A stretch of 22,316 nt of DNA, taken from contig DHUL01000039.1 in assembly GCA_002409145.1 (NCBI GenBank), positions 1 through 22,316 of the forward strand. The letters are read 5' to 3'. Position numbers and translations under genes: made by a program. Below the pieces are notes generated by a model. It was given only the letters and a program-made list of their open reading frames with translations. It had not been told where the DNA came from and did no database searches. Source of the stretch: Bacteroidales bacterium UBA5235. GTDB taxonomy: Bacteria > Bacteroidota > Bacteroidia > Bacteroidales > VadinHA17. Position 1 is the stretch's first letter. Every line of letters starts with the position of its first letter. This document shows positions 15,057-22,158 of this stretch, piece by piece.

Positions 15057-15622
15057 TGAAGGAGATAGCGCTTCACATACTTGACATTACCCAGAACTCT
15101 ATCAGGGCAGGCGCTGATGAGATCAGGATCACCCTGAACGAGTCTGTCACGGATGATCTCCTTTCACTCACAATCGCTGATAACGGCAAAGGGATGGACC
15201 AGGAGAGTTGCCGGAGAGCTGCCGATCCATGGTTCACCTCACGCACAACCAGGAAAGTGGGAATGGGCCTGCCGCTACTCAAGATGAATGCCGGTCTCGC
15301 CGGAGGCGGGATGACAATCGATTCGACACAGGGAAAGGGAACAACGGTAGATGCCACCTTCCGTTACAGCCATGTAGACAGGCCGCCACTGGGTGATGTG
15401 AGCGGAACAATTGCACTGATGATTCTGTCAAACCCCTCCATAAACATCGTCTATTCTCACATCTGTGAAGGAACAGAATGGAGCATCTCCACCCGTGAGA
15501 TAAAAGATGCACTGGGAGAGGAGGCTGTAACAGACCTGACCATTGTCAGGTCGATCAGGGAAATCATAAATGAGAATGTGGCTGAGATGAGAAATTTTCG
15601 GAAGGGATATGACAAATATTAG
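15056..15622 (+). CDS. Histidine-kinase-type ATPase without phospho-acceptor domain
   Basis: The first 105 or so of 188 residues form a GHKL ATPase domain: N box HILDITQNSIRAGA (7-20), G1 box DNGKGM (42-47), G2 box GMGLPLL (69-75) and GKGTT (93-97). About 80 further residues carry no recognised motif (NPSINIVYSHICEGTEWS region). There is no dimerization/His-acceptor domain, no sensor domain and no membrane helix. ATG 15056 overlaps the PHP stop (TGATG); a GTG at 15053 is an alternative. Similar ATPases are encoded beside HydABC-type hydrogenases in anaerobes and are usually labelled 'sensory histidine kinase'. It may phosphorylate or remodel a partner in the module. It is the last of the six signalling genes, followed by a 77-base gap before the structural genes. 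Confidence 0.8.
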   Translation: MKEIALHILDITQNSIRAGADEIRITLNESVTDDLLSLTIADNGKGMDQESCRRAADPWFTSRTTRKVGMGLPLLKMNAGLAGGGMTIDSTQGKGTTVDATFRYSHVDRPPLGDVSGTIALMILSNPSINIVYSHICEGTEWSISTREIKDALGEEAVTDLTIVRSIREIINENVAEMRNFRKGYDKY

Positions 15623-15644
15623 GTATTTAGTTACTTATTGAGGT

Positions 15645-15652
15645 TAGTTTTG
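15645..15652 (+). promoter_or_regulatory. Possible internal -7 box before the hydrogenase structural genes
   Basis: TAGTTTTG matches TAnnTTTG within the 77-base gap between the signalling and structural genes, 47 bases before the next start codon. The best upstream box is TTTA at 15626 with a short 15-base spacer. A weak hairpin (GAGG/CCTC) overlaps it. An internal promoter would let the structural genes be expressed separately, but the support is thin. Confidence 0.28.
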
Positions 15653-15699
15653 CCTCTTCAATCAGGAGACACAAATAACTCAGAATAAAAACATTTGAA

Positions 15700-16092
15700 A
15701 TGGAAAAACTCAAATCACTTGCAGACTTAAAGAGGATCCGTGAGGAAGCAAAGGTAAAGCTCGAACTGAGGGTTAAGGGAGACAATCCCGAGGGACTTGT
15801 TCAGGTCAAGGTTGCTATGGCTACATGCGGGATTGCATCAGGTGCAAAGCCAATAATGGATTTCTTCGTTGAGGAACTTGACAAGAGAGGTATCGGTGCT
15901 GTTGTCACTCAGACAGGATGCATGGGCTACTGCTATGCCGAACCTACGGTTGAGGTTCAGCTCCCCGGCCAGGAACCTGTCGTCTTTGGTTTCGTTGACA
16001 GGAAAAAAGCTGATGAGATCATTGAGAAATACATCAAGACCGGTGAACTGGTTGAAGGGATCATACCGGTTAACTATGAAAAAATAGACTAA
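15700..16092 (+). CDS. 2Fe-2S ferredoxin-like (thioredoxin-fold) small hydrogenase-associated protein, HydD-like
   Basis: The 130-residue protein resembles the C-terminal thioredoxin-like 2Fe-2S domain of NuoE/HydC and the N-terminal part of HydB. Only three of the usual four cluster cysteines are present: Cys43 (MATCGIASG), Cys74 and Cys78 (GCMGYC). The position five residues after Cys43, normally cysteine, is Gly48. This three-cysteine form is, as far as I recall, the usual state of this small family next to HydB genes, so the protein may bind a cluster with a non-Cys ligand or none at all. It lies 20 bases before hydB and is probably cotranslated with the complex. Its role as an extra subunit or assembly factor is inferred. 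Confidence 0.75.
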   Translation: MEKLKSLADLKRIREEAKVKLELRVKGDNPEGLVQVKVAMATCGIASGAKPIMDFFVEELDKRGIGAVVTQTGCMGYCYAEPTVEVQLPGQEPVVFGFVDRKKADEIIEKYIKTGELVEGIIPVNYEKID

Positions 16093-16096
16093 TAAC

Positions 16097-16104
16097 AGGG
16101 AGGA
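16097..16104 (+). promoter_or_regulatory. Strong Shine-Dalgarno site of hydB
   Basis: AGGGAGGA lies eight bases before the hydB ATG at 16113. It contains the full GGAGG core, unusual in a group where most genes lack one. It fixes the start and suggests high translation of this subunit. Confidence 0.7.
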
Positions 16105-16112
16105 AATATATA

Positions 16113-17906
16113 ATGTCAAAATTCAGAATGCACCTTCTTGTCTGTGGCGGAACTGGTTGTCGCGCCTCAGAAAGCAGTCTCATCCTTGAGAGTCTGAAGA
16201 GGGAACTTGAAGAAAAAGGCCTCGGTAATGAGGTACAGGTTATAATGACCGGCTGTTTCGGCTTCTGCGAGAAGGGACCAGTTGTCAAGGTTATGCCTGA
16301 CAACACCTTTTATGTACAGGTAAAGCCTGAGGATGCAGCGGTTATCGTTGCCGAGCATGTGATCAAAGGAAGACCCGTACAGCGTCTGCTTTACGTTGAC
16401 CCGAAGAGCAAGGAGCATGTGCCCGATTCAAAGCACATGGGTTTCTACCGGAAGCAGATCCGCATCGCACTTCGCAACTGCGGTTTCATCAACCCGGAAA
16501 ACATAGATGAATACATCGCCCGTGAAGGGTATTCTGCCCTTGGCAAGTGCATCAGCGAGTTCACTGCTGCCGATGTCATTGATATAATCAAGAAATCAGG
16601 CCTCCGCGGACGTGGTGGCGCCGGCTTCCCCACCGGTCTTAAGTGGGAGATTGCTTCAAAGAACAAGGCTGACCAGAAGTACGTGGTCTGCAACGCTGAT
16701 GAGGGTGATCCGGGTGCATTCATGGACCGTTCGGTTCTTGAAGGTGACCCGCACTCCATCCTTGAGGCCATGGCCATCTGTGGTTATGCCATCAGCGCAT
16801 CGAAAGGCCTTATTTACATCAGAGCCGAGTATCCGCTCGCTATTCAGCGTCTGAAGATCGCTATCGCACAGGCACGTGAATATGGGCTTCTTGGAAAAAA
16901 CATCTTCGGAAGCGACTTCAGCTTTGACATCGACCTGCGCTATGGCGCCGGTGCTTTCGTCTGCGGCGAGGAGACAGCACTGATCCATTCAATGGAAGGG
17001 ATGCGCGGTGAACCAACCAATAAGCCCCCTTTCCCGGCAGAAAGCGGATTCCTTGGCAAACCCTCAAACGTAAACAATGTCGAGACCTTCGCCAGCGTAC
17101 CCGTGATCATCACCAAGGGATGGGAATGGTTCTCGGCAATCGGAACTGAAAAATCCAAGGGAACGAAGGTTTTTGCACTTGCCGGCAAGATAAACAACGT
17201 GGGACTCATTGAAGTACCCATGGGCACAACCCTCCGCGAGATCATTTTCGAAATAGGCGGCGGAATCAAGAACGGCAAAAAATTCAAGGCTGTTCAGACC
17301 GGCGGACCTTCCGGCGGCTGTCTTACCGAAAAGCACCTTGACACTCCGATTGACTTTGATAACCTCGTTGCTGCAGGATCTATGATGGGATCAGGCGGGA
17401 TGATCGTCATGGACGAGGACGACTGTATGGTCTCAATCGCCAAATTCTTCCTTGAGTTTACTGTGGAAGAGTCATGTGGCAAGTGCGCCCCCTGCCGTAT
17501 AGGCAACAAAAGGCTCCATGAGCTTCTCACAAGCATCACAAAGGGCAACGGAACCATGGCTGACCTTGACCGCCTGAAGAATATGTCCAATGTCATCAAG
17601 GACACTGCACTGTGCGGACTTGGCCAGACATCTCCGAACCCTGTGCTCTCGACACTGAACAACTTCATGGATGAGTATGTGGCTCACGTCACCGAAAAGA
17701 GATGTCCTGCCGGATCATGCCGTGAACTTATGAAGTACTCTATCATAGTTGACAAATGCGTCGGCTGTACAGCCTGCGCCAGGGGATGCCCTGTCAACGC
17801 CATCAGCGGAGAACGCAAGGGACCGCACTTCATTGACCAGGAGAAATGCATCAAATGCGGAGCCTGCTTCGAGAAATGCAAATTTGGTGCTGTGCTAATC
17901 AATTAA
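16113..17906 (+). CDS. hydB: HydB, NADH-binding flavoprotein subunit of HydABC-type [FeFe]-hydrogenase
   Basis: HydB links NAD(H) to the iron-sulfur network and is the likely flavin subunit for electron bifurcation. Domains in the 597 residues are as follows. The N-terminal 2Fe-2S thioredoxin-like domain has Cys11, Cys16, Cys48 and Cys52. The NuoF-like FMN/NADH domain has GLRGRGGAGFPTG (164-175), CNADEGDPGAF (193-203) and CGEETALI (284-291). A 4Fe-4S site follows (SCGKCAPC, Cys455, 458, 461, plus Cys501). The C terminus has two ferredoxin 4Fe-4S motifs (Cys549, 552, 555, 559 and Cys579, 582, 585, 589). The terminal ferredoxin is characteristic of HydB over respiratory NuoF. HydA follows after 17 bases. 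The call is firm; bifurcation is inferred from family. Confidence 0.95.
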   Translation: MSKFRMHLLVCGGTGCRASESSLILESLKRELEEKGLGNEVQVIMTGCFGFCEKGPVVKVMPDNTFYVQVKPEDAAVIVAEHVIKGRPVQRLLYVDPKSKEHVPDSKHMGFYRKQIRIALRNCGFINPENIDEYIAREGYSALGKCISEFTAADVIDIIKKSGLRGRGGAGFPTGLKWEIASKNKADQKYVVCNADEGDPGAFMDRSVLEGDPHSILEAMAICGYAISASKGLIYIRAEYPLAIQRLKIAIAQAREYGLLGKNIFGSDFSFDIDLRYGAGAFVCGEETALIHSMEGMRGEPTNKPPFPAESGFLGKPSNVNNVETFASVPVIITKGWEWFSAIGTEKSKGTKVFALAGKINNVGLIEVPMGTTLREIIFEIGGGIKNGKKFKAVQTGGPSGGCLTEKHLDTPIDFDNLVAAGSMMGSGGMIVMDEDDCMVSIAKFFLEFTVEESCGKCAPCRIGNKRLHELLTSITKGNGTMADLDRLKNMSNVIKDTALCGLGQTSPNPVLSTLNNFMDEYVAHVTEKRCPAGSCRELMKYSIIVDKCVGCTACARGCPVNAISGERKGPHFIDQEKCIKCGACFEKCKFGAVLIN

Positions 17907-17923
17907 TACGAGGAAGAGTTACG

Positions 17924-19702
17924 ATGGAAACAATAAAAATTACAATAGACAACAAACAGGTTGAAGTCGAGAAGGGAACAACCATCCTCGATGCTGCAAG
18001 GAAGATGGGGATTGATATCCCCACCCTGTGTCACATGAGACTCGATGACCTGAACATTGAGAATAAACCCGGCGGATGCAGGATCTGCGTTGTGGAAGTC
18101 CAGGGACGCAAAAACCTCTCTCCCGCCTGTATAACAAAATGTGATAACGGCGCTGTCATACGTACTCATACCCCGAGGGTGATGAACGCCCGCAGGACGG
18201 TGATGGAATTCATTCTCTCAGATCACCCGAAAGATTGCCTTATCTGTCCGAAATCAGGCACCTGCGACCTGCAGGATATGGCTCACAGGCTTGGCATCAG
18301 GGAGATCCCCGGCCAGGAGATTGCAGCCATGTCTACCTACAGGAAAGACACCTCTCCGTCAATCATCCGTGAGCTCGACAAGTGCATCATGTGCCGCCGT
18401 TGCGAGATGATGTGCAATGACATCCAGACTGTCGGCGCAATAGGAGCATTCAACAGGGGCTTCATGGCAGCCGTGGGTCCCGCTTACGAACAGAACCTCG
18501 AGTATTCACCCTGTACCTATTGCGGCCAGTGTGTTGCAGTGTGCCCCACCGGCGCATTGACAGAAGTGGACCATACCCGCGACGTGCTCCGGGCCATTGT
18601 CGACCCCGCCAAAACGGTGGTGGTACAGACAGCTCCTGCAGTGCGTGCTGCCCTCGGCGAAGAGTTCGGCATGAAGCCAGGAACTCTCGTCACAGGCAAA
18701 CTCGTGACTGCACTAAAGGAACTCGGATTCGACTATGTGTTTGATACAGACTTTGCTGCTGACCTCACCATCATGGAAGAGGGAACGGAATTCCTCAACA
18801 GGCTGAAGAAATTCCTCAACGGAGACAAAAATGCCAATATTCCTATACTCACTTCATGCTGCCCGGGATGGGTCAACTTCTTCGAACACAACTATCCCGA
18901 CCTGAAGGATGTGCCTTCAACAGCCAAGTCGCCCCAGCAGATGTTCGGCGCCATAGCCAAGTCATACTTTGCAGAGAAGATCAATATCAACCGCAAGGAT
19001 ATGGTGGTGGTCTCCATAATGCCATGTCTTGCAAAAAAATACGAGAGCCAGAGACCAGAATTTGCAGTTGACGGCAACCCGGATGTTGACTACTCAATCT
19101 CCACACGTGAACTTGCCAACTTCATCCGCCAGGCAAACATCGACTTCGTGAACCTCCCAGAATCAGACTTTGACAGGCCACTCGGCGAGTCAACCGGCGC
19201 AGCCGTCATCTTCGGAAACACCGGCGGTGTCATTGAAGCTGCCGTCCGTACAGCCTATGTACTCTATACAGGAAAGAAACTCAATCGTCTCGATTTTACT
19301 GAATTAAGAGGAATGGAAGGTGTGCGCCAGGCTACAATTGATTTTGACGGCTTCCCGCTCAATATCGGTATCGCCCACGGCCTGGGCAACGCCCGTAAAC
19401 TGCTCGACGAGGTGAAGGCAGGTCGCTCAAAATTCCACGCAATAGAGGTAATGGCATGCCCGGGTGGTTGTATCGGCGGCGGAGGTCAGCCACTGCATCA
19501 CGGCGACTCTTCGATACTCAAGGCAAGAGCTGCAGCTATCTACGAGGAAGACAGGAACAAGCCTATCAGGCTTTCACATGAAAACCCGTACATAATCCAG
19601 CTCTACAATGAGTTCCTTGGCGAACCTAACAGCGAAAAGGCTCACCACCTGCTGCATACACACTATTTTGACAAGAAAGCGAAGATCATCGTCAAACAGT
19701 GA
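17924..19702 (+). CDS. hydA: HydA, catalytic subunit of HydABC-type [FeFe]-hydrogenase (group A)
   Basis: This 592-residue subunit catalyses H2 production or oxidation at an H-cluster. ATG 17924 (METIKITIDN) is chosen because it follows an AGGAAGAG site and begins the ferredoxin fold; the frame is open 26 codons further up, inside hydB. Clusters in order: plant-type 2Fe-2S (Cys36, 52, 55, 69), His-ligated 4Fe-4S (His101, Cys105, 108, 114) and two 4Fe-4S (Cys154, 157, 160, 164 and Cys197, 200, 203, 207). H-cluster motifs are complete: TSCCPGW (ligand Cys313, proton-transfer Cys312), MPCLAKK (Cys368) and MACPGGCIGGGGQP (Cys512, Cys516). The C-terminal 60 residues form the small-subunit-like tail. 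Complete motifs indicate an active enzyme, in contrast to hydS upstream. HydE, HydF and HydG must be supplied from elsewhere. Confidence 0.96.
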   Translation: METIKITIDNKQVEVEKGTTILDAARKMGIDIPTLCHMRLDDLNIENKPGGCRICVVEVQGRKNLSPACITKCDNGAVIRTHTPRVMNARRTVMEFILSDHPKDCLICPKSGTCDLQDMAHRLGIREIPGQEIAAMSTYRKDTSPSIIRELDKCIMCRRCEMMCNDIQTVGAIGAFNRGFMAAVGPAYEQNLEYSPCTYCGQCVAVCPTGALTEVDHTRDVLRAIVDPAKTVVVQTAPAVRAALGEEFGMKPGTLVTGKLVTALKELGFDYVFDTDFAADLTIMEEGTEFLNRLKKFLNGDKNANIPILTSCCPGWVNFFEHNYPDLKDVPSTAKSPQQMFGAIAKSYFAEKININRKDMVVVSIMPCLAKKYESQRPEFAVDGNPDVDYSISTRELANFIRQANIDFVNLPESDFDRPLGESTGAAVIFGNTGGVIEAAVRTAYVLYTGKKLNRLDFTELRGMEGVRQATIDFDGFPLNIGIAHGLGNARKLLDEVKAGRSKFHAIEVMACPGGCIGGGGQPLHHGDSSILKARAAAIYEEDRNKPIRLSHENPYIIQLYNEFLGEPNSEKAHHLLHTHYFDKKAKIIVKQ

Positions 19703-19734
19703 TACCGCGGTAATTAACATTAAAAATCTAAGAG

Positions 19735-20217
19735 ATGTCAAGTATAAAGATAGAACTGAGACAGGAAGATCTTAACAAGATCCATGAGATCTGCGATTCT
19801 TTCAATAATGAACCGCTGGAGCTGATAAACATCCTTCACAGGACACAGGAACATTTCGGCTACCTGCCTGCCGAGGTGCAGGAAGCTATTGCCGATAAGC
19901 TGAATATCTCCACGGCACAGGTATATGGTGTGGTGACCTTCTATTCATTCTTCACCATGACCCCGAAGGGCAAACACCCGATAAGCATATGCATGGGTAC
20001 TGCATGCTATGTAAGAGGTGCGGAAAAGGTTCTCGATGAGTTCAAAAAGGAACTCGCCATCCAGGTTGGACAGACAACCCCTGACGGCAAGTTCTCACTC
20101 TCAAGCCTGCGCTGCGTGGGAGCATGCGGACTGGCACCGGTGGTGCTCGTCGGTAATAAGACCTACGGAAGGGTCGCTCCCGATGATGTGAAAGTGATAC
20201 TGAAAGAGTATGAGTAA
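19735..20217 (+). CDS. hydC: HydC, NuoE-like 2Fe-2S subunit of the hydrogenase
   Basis: The 160-residue protein matches the NuoE/HydC family: an N-terminal helical part (HRTQEHFGYLPAEVQEAIA, about residues 35-53), then a thioredoxin-like domain whose 2Fe-2S cluster is held by Cys86, Cys91, Cys127 and Cys131 (CMGTAC and CVGAC). All four ligands are present. With HydB it forms the NAD(H)-linked electron input of the trimeric complex. The gene starts 32 bases after hydA, so the order here is hydB-hydA-hydC, with hydC last. A strong terminator overlaps its stop codon, closing the locus. Confidence 0.94.
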   Translation: MSSIKIELRQEDLNKIHEICDSFNNEPLELINILHRTQEHFGYLPAEVQEAIADKLNISTAQVYGVVTFYSFFTMTPKGKHPISICMGTACYVRGAEKVLDEFKKELAIQVGQTTPDGKFSLSSLRCVGACGLAPVVLVGNKTYGRVAPDDVKVILKEYE

Positions 20218-20251
20218 AAAAAAGAGGCCGGCAGCACCGGCCTCTTTTTTT
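20217..20251. terminator. Strong bidirectional terminator
   Basis: A perfect 15-pair stem (20217-20231 with 20237-20251) with loop CAGCA has seven A on one side and seven T on the other, so it works in both directions. It ends the plus-strand hydrogenase transcript and can also stop the minus-strand YgiQ transcript. Its left arm begins in the hydC stop codon. Confidence 0.92.
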
Positions 20252-20316
20252 CAGTATGCAGTCAGCGGTCAGCAATCAGCAGTCAAAGTCCACTGCCGAC
20301 TGCTGACTGGTACTGC
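20252..20316. repeat. Degenerate heptad repeat with inverted arm
   Basis: From 20252 the sequence runs in seven-base units close to CAGTCAG (CAGTATG, CAGTCAG, CGGTCAG, CAATCAG, CAGTCAA). After a short gap the opposite strand of the same unit follows (ACTGCCGACTGCTGACTGG, 20292-20310). The arms pair at about 15 of 18 positions, so the region can form a long imperfect hairpin. It fills the space between the terminator and the stop codon of the radical SAM gene. It has no coding frame and looks like a dispersed intergenic repeat element. Confidence 0.65.
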
Positions 20317-22047
20317 CTACTTCCTGAAAAAGTACCCCTTCTGCCTCCTCTTCTCCGCAATATCCCGGGCCACATAGACCTTCTTCCCCGTATATGGATC
20401 AAAGCCAAGGTAGAACATGGCAGTGGCCAGGGTCATGGGAGTTGGCGTGAAATCCTGTACCTGTTCCGGATGCATTCCCAGGTCAGAGAGCTCTCGGGCC
20501 AGCGCCTCCATTTTCTTCAGGCTGGTACCCGGGTGGGCTGAGATAAAGTATGGTATGAGCTCGTACCTGAGCCCGTTGGACTTAACAATTGCCATGAACT
20601 TTTCCCGCAGCTTCCGGAAGTGCCTGAAAGAGCTTTTCCTCATCAGGTACAGCACTTCGTCATCTGTATGTTCAGGCGCCACCTTCAGTCGGCCGCTGGT
20701 ATGGTGCACTATCAGCTCACGAAGGTATTGCTCCTCGGCGTTACCGGCAGCTTTGTTGTATTCCTTCATCAGCAGATCATACCTCACCCCGCTCCCGATG
20801 AATGCTTTCCTGATACCCGGCAGGCTGGTCACTTTACGGTACAGTTCTGTCAGATCCCTGTGTGAAGTCTCGAGGTTATCACACACAGAAGGCCAGATAC
20901 ATGACGGGCGCCCGCACTTCATGCATCGCTCCCTGTCTCTGCCTGCCATTCTGTACATGTTGGCCGACGGTCCGCCCAGGTCTGACAGATAACCTTTAAA
21001 CCCATCCATCCTGCTTATCTTCTCAACCTCCCGCATTACCGAGGCTTCCGAACGGCTGCTGATAAACTTGCCCTGATGGGCGGCGATGGCGCAGAAACTG
21101 CATCCGCCGAAACAACCCCGGTGTATGTTAACTGAAAACTTAATCATCTCCCATGCCGGGATGGCACCTTTCTTTTCATACCTGGGGTGAGGAGCGTAGT
21201 TGAAGGGAAGGTCATAAACCGAATCCGCTTCAGCTTCCGTTGCCGGAGGAAGAGGCGGGTTGACCACCACCGTAACATCGCCGCACTGCTCTGTAAGCCT
21301 GACAGGCTTCATGCTGTTGCTGGTCTTCTCGAACACAACAAAGTTTTCGGCATAGGCTTTCCTGGATGCAAGAGCCTCATGACAAGATCTCAGTGCTTTG
21401 TCTTTGGTTCCCGGAAGAGGCGGAAGGGCGGTACCCGATAATATCGTAAAAGCCGACTGGGGAAGATCATGTATCTCTTCCAGCCTCTCTCCTGCCAGAA
21501 GCCTTCCGGCAAGTTGCACCACTGCTCTCTCGGCCATGCCATAGATGAGCAGGTCAGCACCACTGGAGACAAGTATTGACGGCTCAAGCCTGTCCTTCCA
21601 GTAGTCATAATGCATCAGGCGGCGCATAGATGCCTCAATACCACCTATCAGAACAGGGGCTGACGGAAACAGCTTTTTAAGTATCCGGGTGTAGACAACC
21701 GTCGCATAATCAGGCCTGAATCCTGCAACGCCTCCCGGAGTGTAGGCATCGTCTGATCTCAGTCTGCGGGCAGCTGTGTAATGATTGACCATCGAGTCCA
21801 TGTTGCCCGCCGTGACAGCAAAGAAATAACGAGGCTCACCCAGCTTGGTAAAGTCACGCAGATCATCCCTCCAGTTGGGCTGGGGTACCACGGCTACCCT
21901 CATGCCGGTTGATTCAATAACACGTGCAATGACAGCTGCCCCGAATGAGGGATGATCAATAAAGGCATCGCCTGTAAACAATATGACATCAGGCCTCTCC
22001 CACCCTGCAGCCTCCATCTCTTTTTTCGAAGTGGGGAACCATTTCAT
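20317..22047 (-). CDS. YgiQ-family radical SAM protein
   Basis: This 576-residue protein belongs to the YgiQ family of B12-independent-looking radical SAM proteins with an N-terminal extension. The start at ATG 22045-22047 gives MKWFPTSKKEMEAAGW, the typical family opening (W.PT.KKEME). A GTG eight codons earlier is open but less likely. The N-terminal domain (DVILFTGDAFIDHPSFG, residues 20-36) is the conserved family region. The radical SAM cluster motif is CFGGCSFC (Cys312, 316, 319), a CxxxCxxC. A later cysteine-rich stretch (CMKCGRPSC) could bind a second cluster or metal. The substrate of this widespread family is unknown to me. The gene is single, ended by the heptad repeat and shared terminator, and divergent from the patatin gene. 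Confidence 0.9.
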   Translation of the reverse strand: MKWFPTSKKEMEAAGWERPDVILFTGDAFIDHPSFGAAVIARVIESTGMRVAVVPQPNWRDDLRDFTKLGEPRYFFAVTAGNMDSMVNHYTAARRLRSDDAYTPGGVAGFRPDYATVVYTRILKKLFPSAPVLIGGIEASMRRLMHYDYWKDRLEPSILVSSGADLLIYGMAERAVVQLAGRLLAGERLEEIHDLPQSAFTILSGTALPPLPGTKDKALRSCHEALASRKAYAENFVVFEKTSNSMKPVRLTEQCGDVTVVVNPPLPPATEAEADSVYDLPFNYAPHPRYEKKGAIPAWEMIKFSVNIHRGCFGGCSFCAIAAHQGKFISSRSEASVMREVEKISRMDGFKGYLSDLGGPSANMYRMAGRDRERCMKCGRPSCIWPSVCDNLETSHRDLTELYRKVTSLPGIRKAFIGSGVRYDLLMKEYNKAAGNAEEQYLRELIVHHTSGRLKVAPEHTDDEVLYLMRKSSFRHFRKLREKFMAIVKSNGLRYELIPYFISAHPGTSLKKMEALARELSDLGMHPEQVQDFTPTPMTLATAMFYLGFDPYTGKKVYVARDIAEKRRQKGYFFRK

Positions 22048-22110
22048 AGTACTCTTTTCCCTGTTTTTCACCCGCCCAAGTTACATATAATGGATAAATT
22101 GCTCCCAGAT

Positions 22111-22128
22111 GTAACAGAAAAGTGTTAC
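22111..22128. promoter_or_regulatory. Inverted repeat GTAACA-N6-TGTTAC in a divergent gap
   Basis: Perfect six-base arms (22111-22116 and 22123-22128) are separated by GAAAAG. The site lies 64 bases from the ygiQ-like start and 31 bases from the patatin start, in the 111-base divergent gap. The 6-6-6 geometry is like sites of CRP/FNR-family regulators. A poor TACCTTCA box overlaps its right end. The regulator is unknown. Confidence 0.45.
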
Positions 22129-22158
22129 CTTCATTTTTCAGGGTCAATTAACCGGTCA

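Noticed and set aside
16445..17668. Several minus-strand open frames under hydB
   Set aside because: They mirror the codon bias of hydB and have no domain; hydB is fully supported.
17846..17923. N-terminal extension of HydA inside hydB
   Set aside because: The ATG at 17924 has an AGGAAGAG site and begins the ferredoxin domain; the extra 26 residues match nothing in the family.
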